Shown: positions 1-7,111, counted from the first letter of the stretch. The stretch: 8,955 nt of DNA from Rubrivivax sp. (GCA_004211235.1 SEEY01000119.1:1-8955), one strand, 5' to 3'. Notes: generated by a model not told the origin, from the sequence alone. Translations and numbers: made by a program.

Positions 1-770
1 TCGAGCTCCACCCAGTACTGGATCCAGGAACAGCTGGCGTTCAGGTCCGTCGCGTTGCCACCGCCTCCGCCCCGGCCCCAGCAGTCCATGTTCCCCCAGT
101 GGCCCACCTTCATCATGATGGCCGTGGAGAACGGCAGGAAGAAGTCCTCGGTCTCGGCATAGCTGCCCAGCGTCAGGTCGTAGAAGTGCGGTTGCAGCTT
201 CCAGGGCTTGAGCACGCCGACGATGCGCAGCGTCTGGCCGCGCACAACCACCTCGCGGCCCACGCTGTTGGCGCCGGCGAAGAGCTTGTCATTCAGCGCC
301 GACGAGATGACGGCCACGCGCGCCTCGCCCTCGTCGTCGGCCGCGCTCCAGCCGCCGCCGAAGGCCCAGGGCGCATCGAACATCGCGAAGAAGTCGCTGG
401 TGGCGTAGCGCGTGCTGGAGAAGATCGGCTTGGTCTGCCCGTCCGCCAGCCCGACGGCCACGTTCGTGCCGCTCATCATGGCCTGGCGCTTGCCCTTGCG
501 GCCGCGCAGCAGCGCCGTCGCATCGAAGCGGGTCAGGTCGAAGGTGGGCTCCTCGCCAGCCTTCCAGCCGACCAGGTCACCGGCATCGAGCTGCACATTG
601 AACAGGCGCGCGCTCTTGCCCGGAATCGGGTCGCCGGACAGCACGTGATAGACCGTCAGCGTTGTCATGCAGGCGCCGATGCCCAGGGCCAGCGCCAGCA
701 CCATCAGCGCGCTCAGGCCCTTGGAGGCACGGGCGCTGCGGGCGGCGAGTTCGAGGTAGTGAAGGAACAT
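1..770 (-). CDS. ABC transporter permease, FtsX/MacB type, N-terminal part (runs off left edge)
   Basis: Partial gene: 256 codons from the ATG at 770 to the window edge, without a stop. It is the likely membrane subunit of the efflux system encoded upstream. The N-terminus has a short amphipathic stretch (FLHYLELAARSARASKG), a hydrophobic first membrane helix at about residues 19-43 (ALMVLALALGIGACMTTLTV) and then a large periplasmic domain. This is the usual start of MacB_PCD/FtsX permeases, and the 'LSGDPIPGKS' stretch after the helix fits that family. The remaining helices would lie outside the window. Two cysteines (about 230 and 247) flank a run of five glycines in the periplasmic part and could form a disulfide; this is inference. 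The start codon shares one base with the stop of the upstream channel gene (TGATG), so translation is probably coupled. The family assignment is firm; the substrate is unknown. Confidence 0.88.
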   Translation of the reverse strand, partial: MFLHYLELAARSARASKGLSALMVLALALGIGACMTTLTVYHVLSGDPIPGKSARLFNVQLDAGDLVGWKAGEEPTFDLTRFDATALLRGRKGKRQAMMSGTNVAVGLADGQTKPIFSSTRYATSDFFAMFDAPWAFGGGWSAADDEGEARVAVISSALNDKLFAGANSVGREVVVRGQTLRIVGVLKPWKLQPHFYDLTLGSYAETEDFFLPFSTAIMMKVGHWGNMDCWGRGGGGGNATDLNASCSWIQYWVEL

Positions 771-2043
771 CAACGGTTCTCCAACAGGGCGTTCACGGCG
801 GCCAGTTCGGCGTCGCCGAGCGAGCCGGCGGCGAGATGCAGGGCCAGCAGGGCCAGCACGTGGCGGTGGCGAGCCTGGGTCTGGGCGTTCTGCGCGCCGG
901 CCAGCGTCTGGATGGCCAGCAGCAGGTCGGTCGTGCTGCGCGTGCCGAGCGTCATGCCGGTGCGGGTCGATTCGAGGGCGCGCTCGGCGGCTTCGACGGC
1001 GGCCTGCGTCGCTTGCAACAGTGCGGCGCCCTGCCCCACGGCGAGGTGCTCGGCGCGCACCTCGCGCAGCACGGCGCGGCGCCCGGCTTCGAGCTGCTCG
1101 CGCGCGGCGTCGCGCTGGAAGCCGGCGCGGTCGGCCGCCGCCGCGGTGGCGCCCCCGGCGAACAGCGGCACGGTCAGGCGCAGCGCCACCTGCGTCGGCG
1201 TGCGGCCGGCGTCCAGCGGCGGGATGCCGTCACCGCGCAGGCGTTGCGTGTCGAGCCCCAGGCTCAGCGTTGGCAGGTGGCCGGCGCGGGCGGACGAGAT
1301 GCGTTGCTCGCTGGCCTGCACATCGAGCTGCAGCGCGCGCAGCGCCGGGTTGGCGGCCTCGGCGCGGCCGGCCCAGGCCTCGGCGTCGTCGGGCAGCGGT
1401 TGGGCGGCGAGCGCCCGGCGCAGTGGCTGCAGCGAAGGCGGCGTGCCACCGGTCAGCTCGGCCAACGCTTCGCGGGCGTCGGCCACGGCGGCCTCGGCGG
1501 CCAGCGTGCCGGTGCGGGCGAGCTCGCGGTAGGCACGCGACTGGTCGGCCTCGACCTGGGCCGACAGGCCGGCCTTGAAGCGCGTGTCGGCCTCGCTGAC
1601 CTGGCGGGCGAAGGCCTCCTCGTTGGCGCGCGCGGTGGCGAGCTGCGCCTGCGCGGAAAGCAGGCCGAAGTAGGCGTCCGCCACGCGCAGCCGGGCCTGC
1701 TGCTCGGCGGCGGCCAGGCGGGCTTGCTGGGCCGAGGCCTGGCTGCGGCTGGCGTCCCACTCGCGGAGCGCGGCGAGGTCGACGAGGGTCTGGCTGAGGC
1801 TGCTCGTCGTCGTGTTCCAGCGGCTGCCACCGGTCTCGCGCAGTTCGTTGCGCTGCAGCTGCCACTGCGGCAAGAGCGCGCCGCGCGCCTCGCGGGCGGC
1901 GGCCTCCTGCGCGCCTGACAGCGCCGCCGCCTGGCGCAGCAGCGGATCGGCCGCGCGCGCCTGGGCCCACACCTGGAGCAGGTCGTCGGCGCGTGCGGCC
2001 GTCGTCGTGCACAGCACGGCGAGCAGCAGGAGCTTGACTGGTT

Positions 2044-2047
<4 letters not shown>
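770..2047 (-). CDS. TolC-like outer-membrane efflux channel protein
   Basis: 425 residues, the normal size for the TolC/OEP family. Such proteins form trimeric channels through the outer membrane and periplasm for tripartite pumps. A Sec signal peptide is visible at residues 1-20 (basic start, hydrophobic LLLLAVL, cleavage after ARA). The mature protein is Ala/Gln/Arg-rich and helical and shows the internal duplication of the family. The first half has 'GLSAQVEADQSRAYRELA' (about 160-177) and the second half the equivalent 'GTRSTTDLLLAIQTLA' (about 368-383). Each follows a long coiled-coil segment. 'LTVPLFAGG' (291-299) resembles the beta-strand entry of the second repeat. Cys13 is not in a lipobox, so a lipid anchor is unlikely. 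The start is TTG, chosen because it begins a clean signal peptide and overlaps the ATPase stop by four bases (TTGA). A GGAG lies eight bases upstream. Confidence 0.93.
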
Positions 2048-2727
<680 letters not shown>

Positions 2728-2736
2728 GAGGTGTTT

Positions 2737-2740
2737 TCCT
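2737..2740 (-). promoter_or_regulatory. Ribosome binding site for the ABC ATPase gene
   Basis: AGGA on the minus strand, nine bases before the ATG at 2727. It decides the start: the longer open frame back to 2952 has no comparable site and runs into the inverted repeat. Confidence 0.6.
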
Positions 2741-2820
2741 GTTCGCTCGGGGTGGGTGTGGCCGCGGTCAAGCCTTGTCGACGGGCTGGTTGTTGAAGCA
2801 GCACTTGCCTGGTGGCAAGG

Positions 2821-2898
2821 TGCCGGGAGTCCCGCCCGGCGGCGGGGTAACTTTCTTCTGCGGGGCCAGAAGAAAGTCACCAAAGAAGAGGCCCTGAA
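2821..2898 (+). repeat. Outer inverted arm, left copy (78 bases)
   Basis: Exactly reverse-complementary to 3375-3452, compared base by base. The arm itself contains a stem: actttcttctg (2850-2860) pairs with cagaagaaagt (2867-2877) around a six-base loop. It also carries a GC-rich part beginning gccgggagtcccgcccggc. The peptide this arm would encode ('SLVTFFWPRRRK' in one frame) looks familiar to me from doubtful hypothetical proteins of Burkholderiales, which would fit a dispersed non-coding repeat. That is memory, not a search result. Confidence 0.93.
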
Positions 2899-2968
2899 CC
2901 GCACACGACCGCGGCGCCGCCAATAGCGGCGCGCGAAAACGCTCAGCTTCATTTCGGGCAGACGCTAA

Positions 2969-3061
2969 CCGCTGCGCTCTCGCTGCTGTCCCTGTGACGA
3001 GCACCATTGATCGCCCCTTCACGCCGGTTAACGCCGGCTGCACGCCGGGCTCATCAGCAAT
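2969..3061 (+). repeat. Middle inverted arm, left copy (imperfect)
   Basis: Reverse-complementary to 3228-3321. The first 23 bases (2969-2991) are identical to the reverse complement of 3299-3321, and a 16-base block within 'ggctgcacgccgggctca' is also identical. By hand alignment there are about 15 differences over roughly 94 positions, including one single-base gap. This arm is clearly more diverged than the outer one. Confidence 0.85.
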
Positions 3062-3102
3062 GCCGCGGCGCTGGGGCGCCGCCCTGTTGGTTCGGGGCGG
3101 GC

Positions 3103-3179
3103 AGGTTGGGGTGAGCTTTGCGAACCCCAACGCCGCGTGGTGTGGTGCCTGTTGGGGTTCGCAAAGCTCACCCCAACCT
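3103..3179. repeat. Central perfect hairpin (29-bp stem, 19-base loop)
   Basis: Arm 3103-3131 begins aggttggggtgagctttgcg and arm 3151-3179 is its exact reverse complement; the loop is 3132-3150. Palindromes of this kind (aggttggggtgagc...gcgaaccccaac) are, as I recall, scattered in many proteobacterial genomes and resemble REP-type elements. No T-run follows the stem on either strand, so it is not a classical intrinsic terminator. In an efflux transcript read from the minus strand it would form a very stable RNA structure between adaptor and ATPase. Confidence 0.92.
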
Positions 3180-3227
3180 ACGAAAGGCAACGAGCCGCCG
3201 CGTCGCCCGAGCGACGCTGCATTCGGT

Positions 3228-3321
3228 ATTGCTAGTGAGCCCGGCGTGCAGCCGCGCGTTAAGCGGGCAGTTGGTGCGATCAATCGTGCTGGTGATAAGG
3301 ACAGCAGCGAGAGCGCAGCGG
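3228..3321 (-). repeat. Middle inverted arm, right copy (imperfect)
   Basis: Counterpart of 2969-3061 in opposite orientation. Between this arm and the central hairpin the two sides no longer align well (3062-3102 against 3180-3227), although both are GC-rich. Confidence 0.85.
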
Positions 3322-3374
3322 ATCGCGCCTGGGCGCCATCCGCTGTCAAACCCTTTAGCCCGCTGGCGTGCGGA

Positions 3375-3452
3375 TTCAGGGCCTCTTCTTTGGTGACTTT
3401 CTTCTGGCCCCGCAGAAGAAAGTTACCCCGCCGCCGGGCGGGACTCCCGGCA
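3375..3452 (-). repeat. Outer inverted arm, right copy (78 bases)
   Basis: Perfect reverse complement of 2821-2898 with no mismatch. It ends 51 bases after the adaptor gene's stop codon in the direction of transcription. The left arm ends 93 bases before the ATPase ATG, so the original spacer without the element would have been about 145 bases. Confidence 0.93.
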
Positions 3453-3503
3453 ATGCAGCGATCAGCAACACGCTCCGCAAAAGCAACCAACATCGCCCAA
3501 CCC

Positions 3504-4781
3504 TCAATCCGCAATCAACACCCGAGCCGCGCCCTTGAAGCTGTCCGACCCCGACACCACCACCCGGTCCCCGGCCACCAGCCCCGACAGCACCTCGACC
3601 CGATCAAGAGATCGCGCCCCCAGCTTCACGGCAACCTTCTCCGCCACCCCGCCGCGCACCATATAGGCATAGCTGCCGCCGCCCTCGTCCACGAAGCTGC
3701 CGCGCGCCACCCCCAGCACCTTGTCGCGCCGATCCAGCAACACCCGCACCGACAAGCGCTGGTTCTGCCGCAACTGCTCCGGCTGCGCCCCCGCAAACCG
3801 CAGCCGCGCCGCCACCTCGCCATTCACGACCTCGGGCGACACCGAACTCACCTGCCCCGCCCAGCGCTGCCCATTGCCCGAGATCTCGCCCGGCATCCCA
3901 GGCTGCAGCTCACGCGCAAAGCTCTCGGCCACCTGCATCTGCACTTCCAGTGCGGAGAGATCGATGACCGACAGCAGCTTCGCGTCCCGGGCCACATTCG
4001 TGCGGTCGGCAATGAAGAGCTGGCCGACCTGCCCGTCCACCGGCGACTTCACGGCCAGTTCGCCCACCTGGCGCTCTAGGTCGGCCACCAGCAGTTGCTG
4101 ACGGGCCAGTGCGCTCTTCTTGGCCTGCACGTCCAGCGCGAGGCTGTCGGTCTTCAGGCCGCGCAGCGACTGCGCCTGGTCCAGCGCCAGCTTCGCCTTG
4201 GCCAGCGCATCCTGCGCACGCTCGACCTGCATGCGCGCCGTCGCGCCGGCCTCAAAGGCCTGGGTCTGGCGGGCCAGGTCGTTCTGCGCGGTCTGCTGGT
4301 CGATGCGCGCGTTCTCGAAGGCACTCTGCAACGCCGCGGCCTGCTGGCGGGCCTCGACCTCGGCACGCGCCAGCTCGGCACGCAGCGCGTCGACATTGCT
4401 GCGCTCCTGGGCCAGGCGGTTGGCGAGCTCGGGAGATTCGAGCGTGGCCAGCACCTGGCCGCGCTTGACCGGGTCGCCGGCATGCACCGCGAGCGTGGCG
4501 GTGCCGGCGCCCGCGGCGAACAGCGTCGGGCTCTGCGCCGCCACCACGCGGCCCTCGCCGGCCACGTCGCGCGTCAACGGCGCGATGTCGACGGTGGCGA
4601 TGTTCAGCCGTGCCGCATTGAAGGCCGAGTCGGCGGAGAGCGCCTGGCGGATGCGCCCGCCGGCCAGCAGGGCGACCACGCCAACAACAGCCACGCCGCC
4701 CGCCAGCCACAGGGGCCAGCGGGGGCGGCGGGCAGCCAGGGGGCGGTCCTGCTCGGAGGTGTCACGAAAGCCGGTGTTCAT
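3504..4781 (-). CDS. Periplasmic adaptor (membrane fusion) subunit, MacA/HlyD type
   Basis: 425 residues, a typical length for a membrane fusion protein joining an inner-membrane transporter to a TolC channel. After a short charged cytoplasmic start there is one membrane segment at about 22-41 (WPLWLAGGVAVVGVVALLAGG). The two halves of the lipoyl/barrel-sandwich domain lie near 72-115 (with 'AGDPVKRGQVLATLESPEL') and 241-270 (with 'VKSPVDGQVGQLFI'). An Ala/Gln-rich coiled-coil hairpin of about 120 residues lies between them. A beta-barrel follows at about 275-350 and a membrane-proximal domain to the end ('VLSGLVAGDRVVVSGSDSFKGAARVL'). The start has no clear Shine-Dalgarno; the ATG is chosen because it precedes the membrane segment and no better start follows. 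It is the first gene of the efflux locus, cut off from the ATPase by repeat DNA. No lipobox is seen, so it is probably anchored by the helix. Confidence 0.93.
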   Translation of the reverse strand: MNTGFRDTSEQDRPLAARRPRWPLWLAGGVAVVGVVALLAGGRIRQALSADSAFNAARLNIATVDIAPLTRDVAGEGRVVAAQSPTLFAAGAGTATLAVHAGDPVKRGQVLATLESPELANRLAQERSNVDALRAELARAEVEARQQAAALQSAFENARIDQQTAQNDLARQTQAFEAGATARMQVERAQDALAKAKLALDQAQSLRGLKTDSLALDVQAKKSALARQQLLVADLERQVGELAVKSPVDGQVGQLFIADRTNVARDAKLLSVIDLSALEVQMQVAESFARELQPGMPGEISGNGQRWAGQVSSVSPEVVNGEVAARLRFAGAQPEQLRQNQRLSVRVLLDRRDKVLGVARGSFVDEGGGSYAYMVRGGVAEKVAVKLGARSLDRVEVLSGLVAGDRVVVSGSDSFKGAARVLIAD

Positions 4782-4793
4782 GCCCGGTATTTC

Positions 4794-4808
4794 GCAAGCG
4801 ATGTGCCA
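4794..4808 (-). promoter_or_regulatory. Possible sigma-54 promoter for the efflux adaptor gene
   Basis: On the minus strand the sequence reads cTGGCACatcgcTTGCg, with -24 TGGCAC at 4808-4803 and -12 TTGC at 4797-4794. GG and GC are separated by exactly ten bases, as in the RpoN consensus. The predicted transcription start is near 4782, one base before the ATG at 4781, so the mRNA would be nearly leaderless. That is a point against this site, or against the start codon. No good sigma-70 boxes were found in 4782-4926 for this strand. Confidence 0.4.
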
Positions 4809-4851
4809 GGAGGCGGGCCTTTATGAATCAGGCACTTGGCGCGGCCGGCGG

Positions 4852-4878
4852 TGTCCGCGGACAGTCGGCGGACAGTCC
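4852..4878. promoter_or_regulatory. Palindrome plus phased repeat, candidate operator or enhancer site
   Basis: 4852-4863 is a perfect 12-base palindrome, TGTCCGCGGACA. The decamer gcggacagtc occurs at 4857-4866 and again at 4868-4877, eleven bases apart, about one helical turn. The second copy lies in the interrupted palindrome ggacagtcc (4870-4878). The site lies in the 145-base divergent region between the adaptor gene and mnmH, so it could serve either. In this GC-rich setting short palindromes also arise by chance. Confidence 0.4.
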
Positions 4879-4926
4879 GGGCGGGCCGACGCGCGCCGGC
4901 CGGAGCCGGCCGACAATCGAGCCGCC

Positions 4927-5976
4927 ATGAGTCACAACCCCACCACCATCGCCGACCTGGCGGATTTCACGGTCCTCATCGACGCGCGCTCCCCGGCCGA
5001 GTACGCGCTGGACCACCTGCCCGGCGCCATCAACTGCCCGGTGCTGGACGACGAGGAGCGCCGCATCGTCGGTACGACCTATGTGCAGACCTCGGCCTTC
5101 GAGGCGCGCAAGATCGGCGGCGCGATGGTCGCGCGCAACATCGCCCGCCATCTGGAGGAGCTGTTCCACGACAAGCCCAAGGACTGGCGGCCCCTCGTCT
5201 ACTGCTGGCGCGGCGGCATGCGCAGCGGCAGCTTCGTCAACTGGCTGCGCCTGGTGGGCTGGGACGCGCAGCAGCTCAAGGGTGGCTACAAGGCCTGGCG
5301 CGCCCATGTCATCGAGCAGATCGCCGAGCGCGCCCCCCAGCTGGACCTGCGCGTGCTGTGCGGCCCCACCGGCAGCGCCAAGACGCGCGTGCTGCAGGCA
5401 CTGGCCGGCCTGGGCGAGCAGGTGCTCGACCTGGAAGACCTGGCCGCCCACCGCGGCTCGGTGCTGGGCGGCATGCCCGGCCGGCCGCAGCCGTCGCAGA
5501 AGGGCTTCGAGACGCAGCTGATGCAGGCGCTCGCCGGCTTCGACCTGACACGCCGCGTGTGGATCGAGGCCGAGAGCCGGCGCATCGGACGCATCACCGT
5601 GCCCGAGCCGCTGCTGCAGCGGCTGCGCGAGAGCCCCGTCGTCGAGATCGACGCCACGCCCGAGGCCCGCCTCGACTACCTGCTGCGCGACTACGCCTGG
5701 CTGGGCGACGACCCGCAGGGCCTGGCGGACAAGCTGGGCACTTTGCGCGAGCTGCTGCCCACGGAGGTGATGGCGCAATGGCAGGCCTGGGCGCTGGCGG
5801 GCGAGCTGCCGCCGCTGTTCGAGGCGCTGATGAGCCGGCACTACGACCCGCTCTATGCCCGCTCCCAGGGCCATCATCTGGAGCGGCTGGGGGGTGCGCG
5901 GCGGCTGGCCTGCGACGACCTGTCGGACGCCGGCATCCTGGCGCTGGCCCGGCGCATCGCGGCCGACGCCGGCTGA
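4927..5976 (+). CDS. mnmH: tRNA 2-selenouridine synthase (MnmH/SelU)
   Basis: 349 residues, close to the family length (the E. coli protein is about 364). It acts in the cytoplasm on the wobble uridine of tRNAs for Lys, Glu and Gln, replacing sulfur of (mnm5)s2U by selenium from selenophosphate, through a geranylated intermediate in the known family. The N-terminal rhodanese domain starts with 'VLIDARSPAEYALDHLPGAINCPVL' features (about 16-40) and carries the catalytic cysteine, Cys93, in 'YCWRGGMRSGS'. A P-loop domain follows with Walker A GPTGSAKT (146-153). The diagnostic stretches 'AHRGSVLGG' (174-182), 'SQKGFE' (190-195) and 'WIEAESRRIGRI' (212-223) are all present. The ATG was chosen because it matches the family start; upstream there is only a weak GAG, and the open frame continues upstream without homology. 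It is followed 64 bases later by selD, the supplier of its selenium donor. Confidence 0.97.
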   Translation: MSHNPTTIADLADFTVLIDARSPAEYALDHLPGAINCPVLDDEERRIVGTTYVQTSAFEARKIGGAMVARNIARHLEELFHDKPKDWRPLVYCWRGGMRSGSFVNWLRLVGWDAQQLKGGYKAWRAHVIEQIAERAPQLDLRVLCGPTGSAKTRVLQALAGLGEQVLDLEDLAAHRGSVLGGMPGRPQPSQKGFETQLMQALAGFDLTRRVWIEAESRRIGRITVPEPLLQRLRESPVVEIDATPEARLDYLLRDYAWLGDDPQGLADKLGTLRELLPTEVMAQWQAWALAGELPPLFEALMSRHYDPLYARSQGHHLERLGGARRLACDDLSDAGILALARRIAADAG

Positions 5977-6040
5977 GACCCCTCCTGACAACCGCCCACA
6001 GCGCCCGGAGATACTGCCCGGCCTGCCTGGAGACCCCCCG

Positions 6041-7111
6041 ATGAACCCGAACGCCACGGCCCCGCTGGGCCCGCGCCTGACCTCTCTCTCGCATGGCGGC
6101 GGCTGCGGCTGCAAGATCGCGCCCGGCGTGCTCAGCGAGATCCTGAAGCACACCGCCAAGATGCCGATGCCGCCGCAGCTGCTGGTGGGTATCGAGACGG
6201 CCGACGACGCGGCCGTCTACCAGCTCACCGACGACATCGCGCTGATCGCGACGACCGATTTCTTCATGCCCATCGTCGACGACCCGTTCGACTTCGGCCG
6301 CATTGCCGCCACCAACGCCATCAGCGACGTCTACGCCATGGGCGGCAAGCCCATCATGGCGCTGGCGCTGGTCGGCATGCCGATCAACGTGCTGTCCACC
6401 GACGTCATTGCGCAGATCCTGGCGGGCGGCGAGGCGGTCTGCCGCGCCGCCGGCATTCCGATCGCAGGCGGCCACACCATCGACTCGGTCGAGGCCATCT
6501 ACGGCCTGGTGGCGATGGGCGTGGTGCATCCGAAGCGCGTCAAGCGCAATGCCGATGCGCGCGTGGGCGACCGGCTGCTGCTGGGCAAGTCGCTCGGCGT
6601 GGGCGTCATGTCGGCCGCGCTGAAGAAGGAGCAGCTGTCGCCCGAGGGCTATGCGCAGATGATCGCCACCACCACGCAGCTGAACACGCCCGGGCCCGAC
6701 CTGGCGGCGCTGGACGGCGTGCATGCGCTGACCGACGTGACCGGCTTCGGCCTGGCCGGCCATGCGCTGGAGCTGGCGCGCGGCGCCGGGGCCACGGTCG
6801 TGATCGACTGGGCGCGTGTGCCGCTGCTGGCGGGCGTACGCGAACTGGCCGGCCAAGGCTTCGTCACGGGCGCCTCGGGCCGCAACTGGGGCGGCTACGG
6901 GGCCGAGGTGACGCTGCCCGAGGGCTTCGACGCCACCGACCGCGCCCTGCTGACCGACCCGCAGACCAGCGGCGGCCTGCTGGTGTCCTGCGATGCGGGC
7001 GCCGTCGACGACGTGCTGGCGGTGTTCCGGGGCCATGGCTTTACAGCCGCGGCGGAAATCGGCGAGATCGTCGCCGACCGGGGCACGGGCGCCAGGCTGG
7101 TGCTGCGCTAA
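6041..7111 (+). CDS. selD: Selenophosphate synthetase (selenide, water dikinase)
   Basis: 356 residues, the usual length (E. coli SelD is about 347). It makes selenophosphate, AMP and phosphate from selenide, ATP and water. The N-terminal glycine-rich motif SHGGGCGCKI carries Cys22 and Lys25, which correspond to catalytic Cys17 and Lys20 of the E. coli enzyme. The active site is cysteine, not selenocysteine, and no in-frame TGA occurs. Other conserved blocks are 'DDAAVY' (55-60), 'TTDFFMPIVDDPFDFGRIAATNAISD' (71-96), 'AMGGKPIMA' (99-107), 'AGGHTID' (142-148), 'TDVTGFGLAGH' (231-241) and 'DPQTSGGLL' (306-314). The ATG was chosen from homology and from GGAG eight bases upstream; the frame is open further upstream inside mnmH. 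It lies in one operon with mnmH. It could also feed selenocysteine synthesis if selA/selB/selC exist elsewhere in the genome. Confidence 0.98.
   Translation: MNPNATAPLGPRLTSLSHGGGCGCKIAPGVLSEILKHTAKMPMPPQLLVGIETADDAAVYQLTDDIALIATTDFFMPIVDDPFDFGRIAATNAISDVYAMGGKPIMALALVGMPINVLSTDVIAQILAGGEAVCRAAGIPIAGGHTIDSVEAIYGLVAMGVVHPKRVKRNADARVGDRLLLGKSLGVGVMSAALKKEQLSPEGYAQMIATTTQLNTPGPDLAALDGVHALTDVTGFGLAGHALELARGAGATVVIDWARVPLLAGVRELAGQGFVTGASGRNWGGYGAEVTLPEGFDATDRALLTDPQTSGGLLVSCDAGAVDDVLAVFRGHGFTAAAEIGEIVADRGTGARLVLR

Larger units (their letters stand above)
2821..3452. repeat. 632-base concentric palindromic repeat region in the efflux operon
   Basis: The whole stretch is symmetrical about position 3137-3145. 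From outside inward it has 78-base identical inverted arms (2821-2898 and 3375-3452), poorly matching spacers, about 94-base imperfect inverted arms (2969-3061 and 3228-3321), and a 29-bp perfect hairpin (3103-3179). It fills most of the 776-base gap between adaptor and ATPase genes. No convincing gene lies in it: the open frames that cross it do so on both strands, lack ribosome binding sites and change frame across the symmetry. I see no transposase and no clear target-site duplication at its edges (flanks ggtggcaagg and atgcagcgat). It is probably dispersed intergenic repeat DNA, either one composite element or two inverted copies. Confidence 0.9.

Noticed and set aside
99..1918. Long plus-strand open frames opposite the permease and channel genes
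   Set aside because: Low-complexity Ala/Arg/Gly translations typical of antisense frames in GC-rich DNA; the minus-strand genes have clear domains.
2728..2952. N-terminal extension of the ABC ATPase (75 extra codons)
   Set aside because: The extension reads through the outer repeat arm, lacks a ribosome binding site and has no family similarity; the ATG at 2727 has AGGA at a good distance.
3103..3179. Intrinsic terminator between adaptor and ATPase genes
   Set aside because: The stem is very strong, but no run of T follows on either strand; described as a repeat hairpin instead.
2821..3452. CRISPR array
   Set aside because: The repeats are inverted and nested, not direct, and there are no regularly spaced units.
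2811..3462. Target-site duplication flanking the palindrome
   Set aside because: The bases just outside the arms (ggtggcaagg and atgcagcgat) do not match, so a simple transposon insertion is not supported by the ends I can see.
2768..3514. Long open frame on the minus strand across the spacer (248 codons)
   Set aside because: It consists of the inverted repeat and its flanks; similar frames exist on the other strand because of the symmetry. No ribosome binding site and no family features.
2994..4079. Plus-strand open frame across the repeat into the adaptor gene
   Set aside because: Its first half is repeat DNA and its second half is antisense to the well-supported adaptor gene.
4815..4850. 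Sigma-70 promoter for mnmH (tatgaat as a -10 box)
   Set aside because: No acceptable -35 hexamer at 16-18 bases upstream.
6104..6115. Selenocysteine in SelD
   Set aside because: The catalytic position is a TGC cysteine codon, not TGA.
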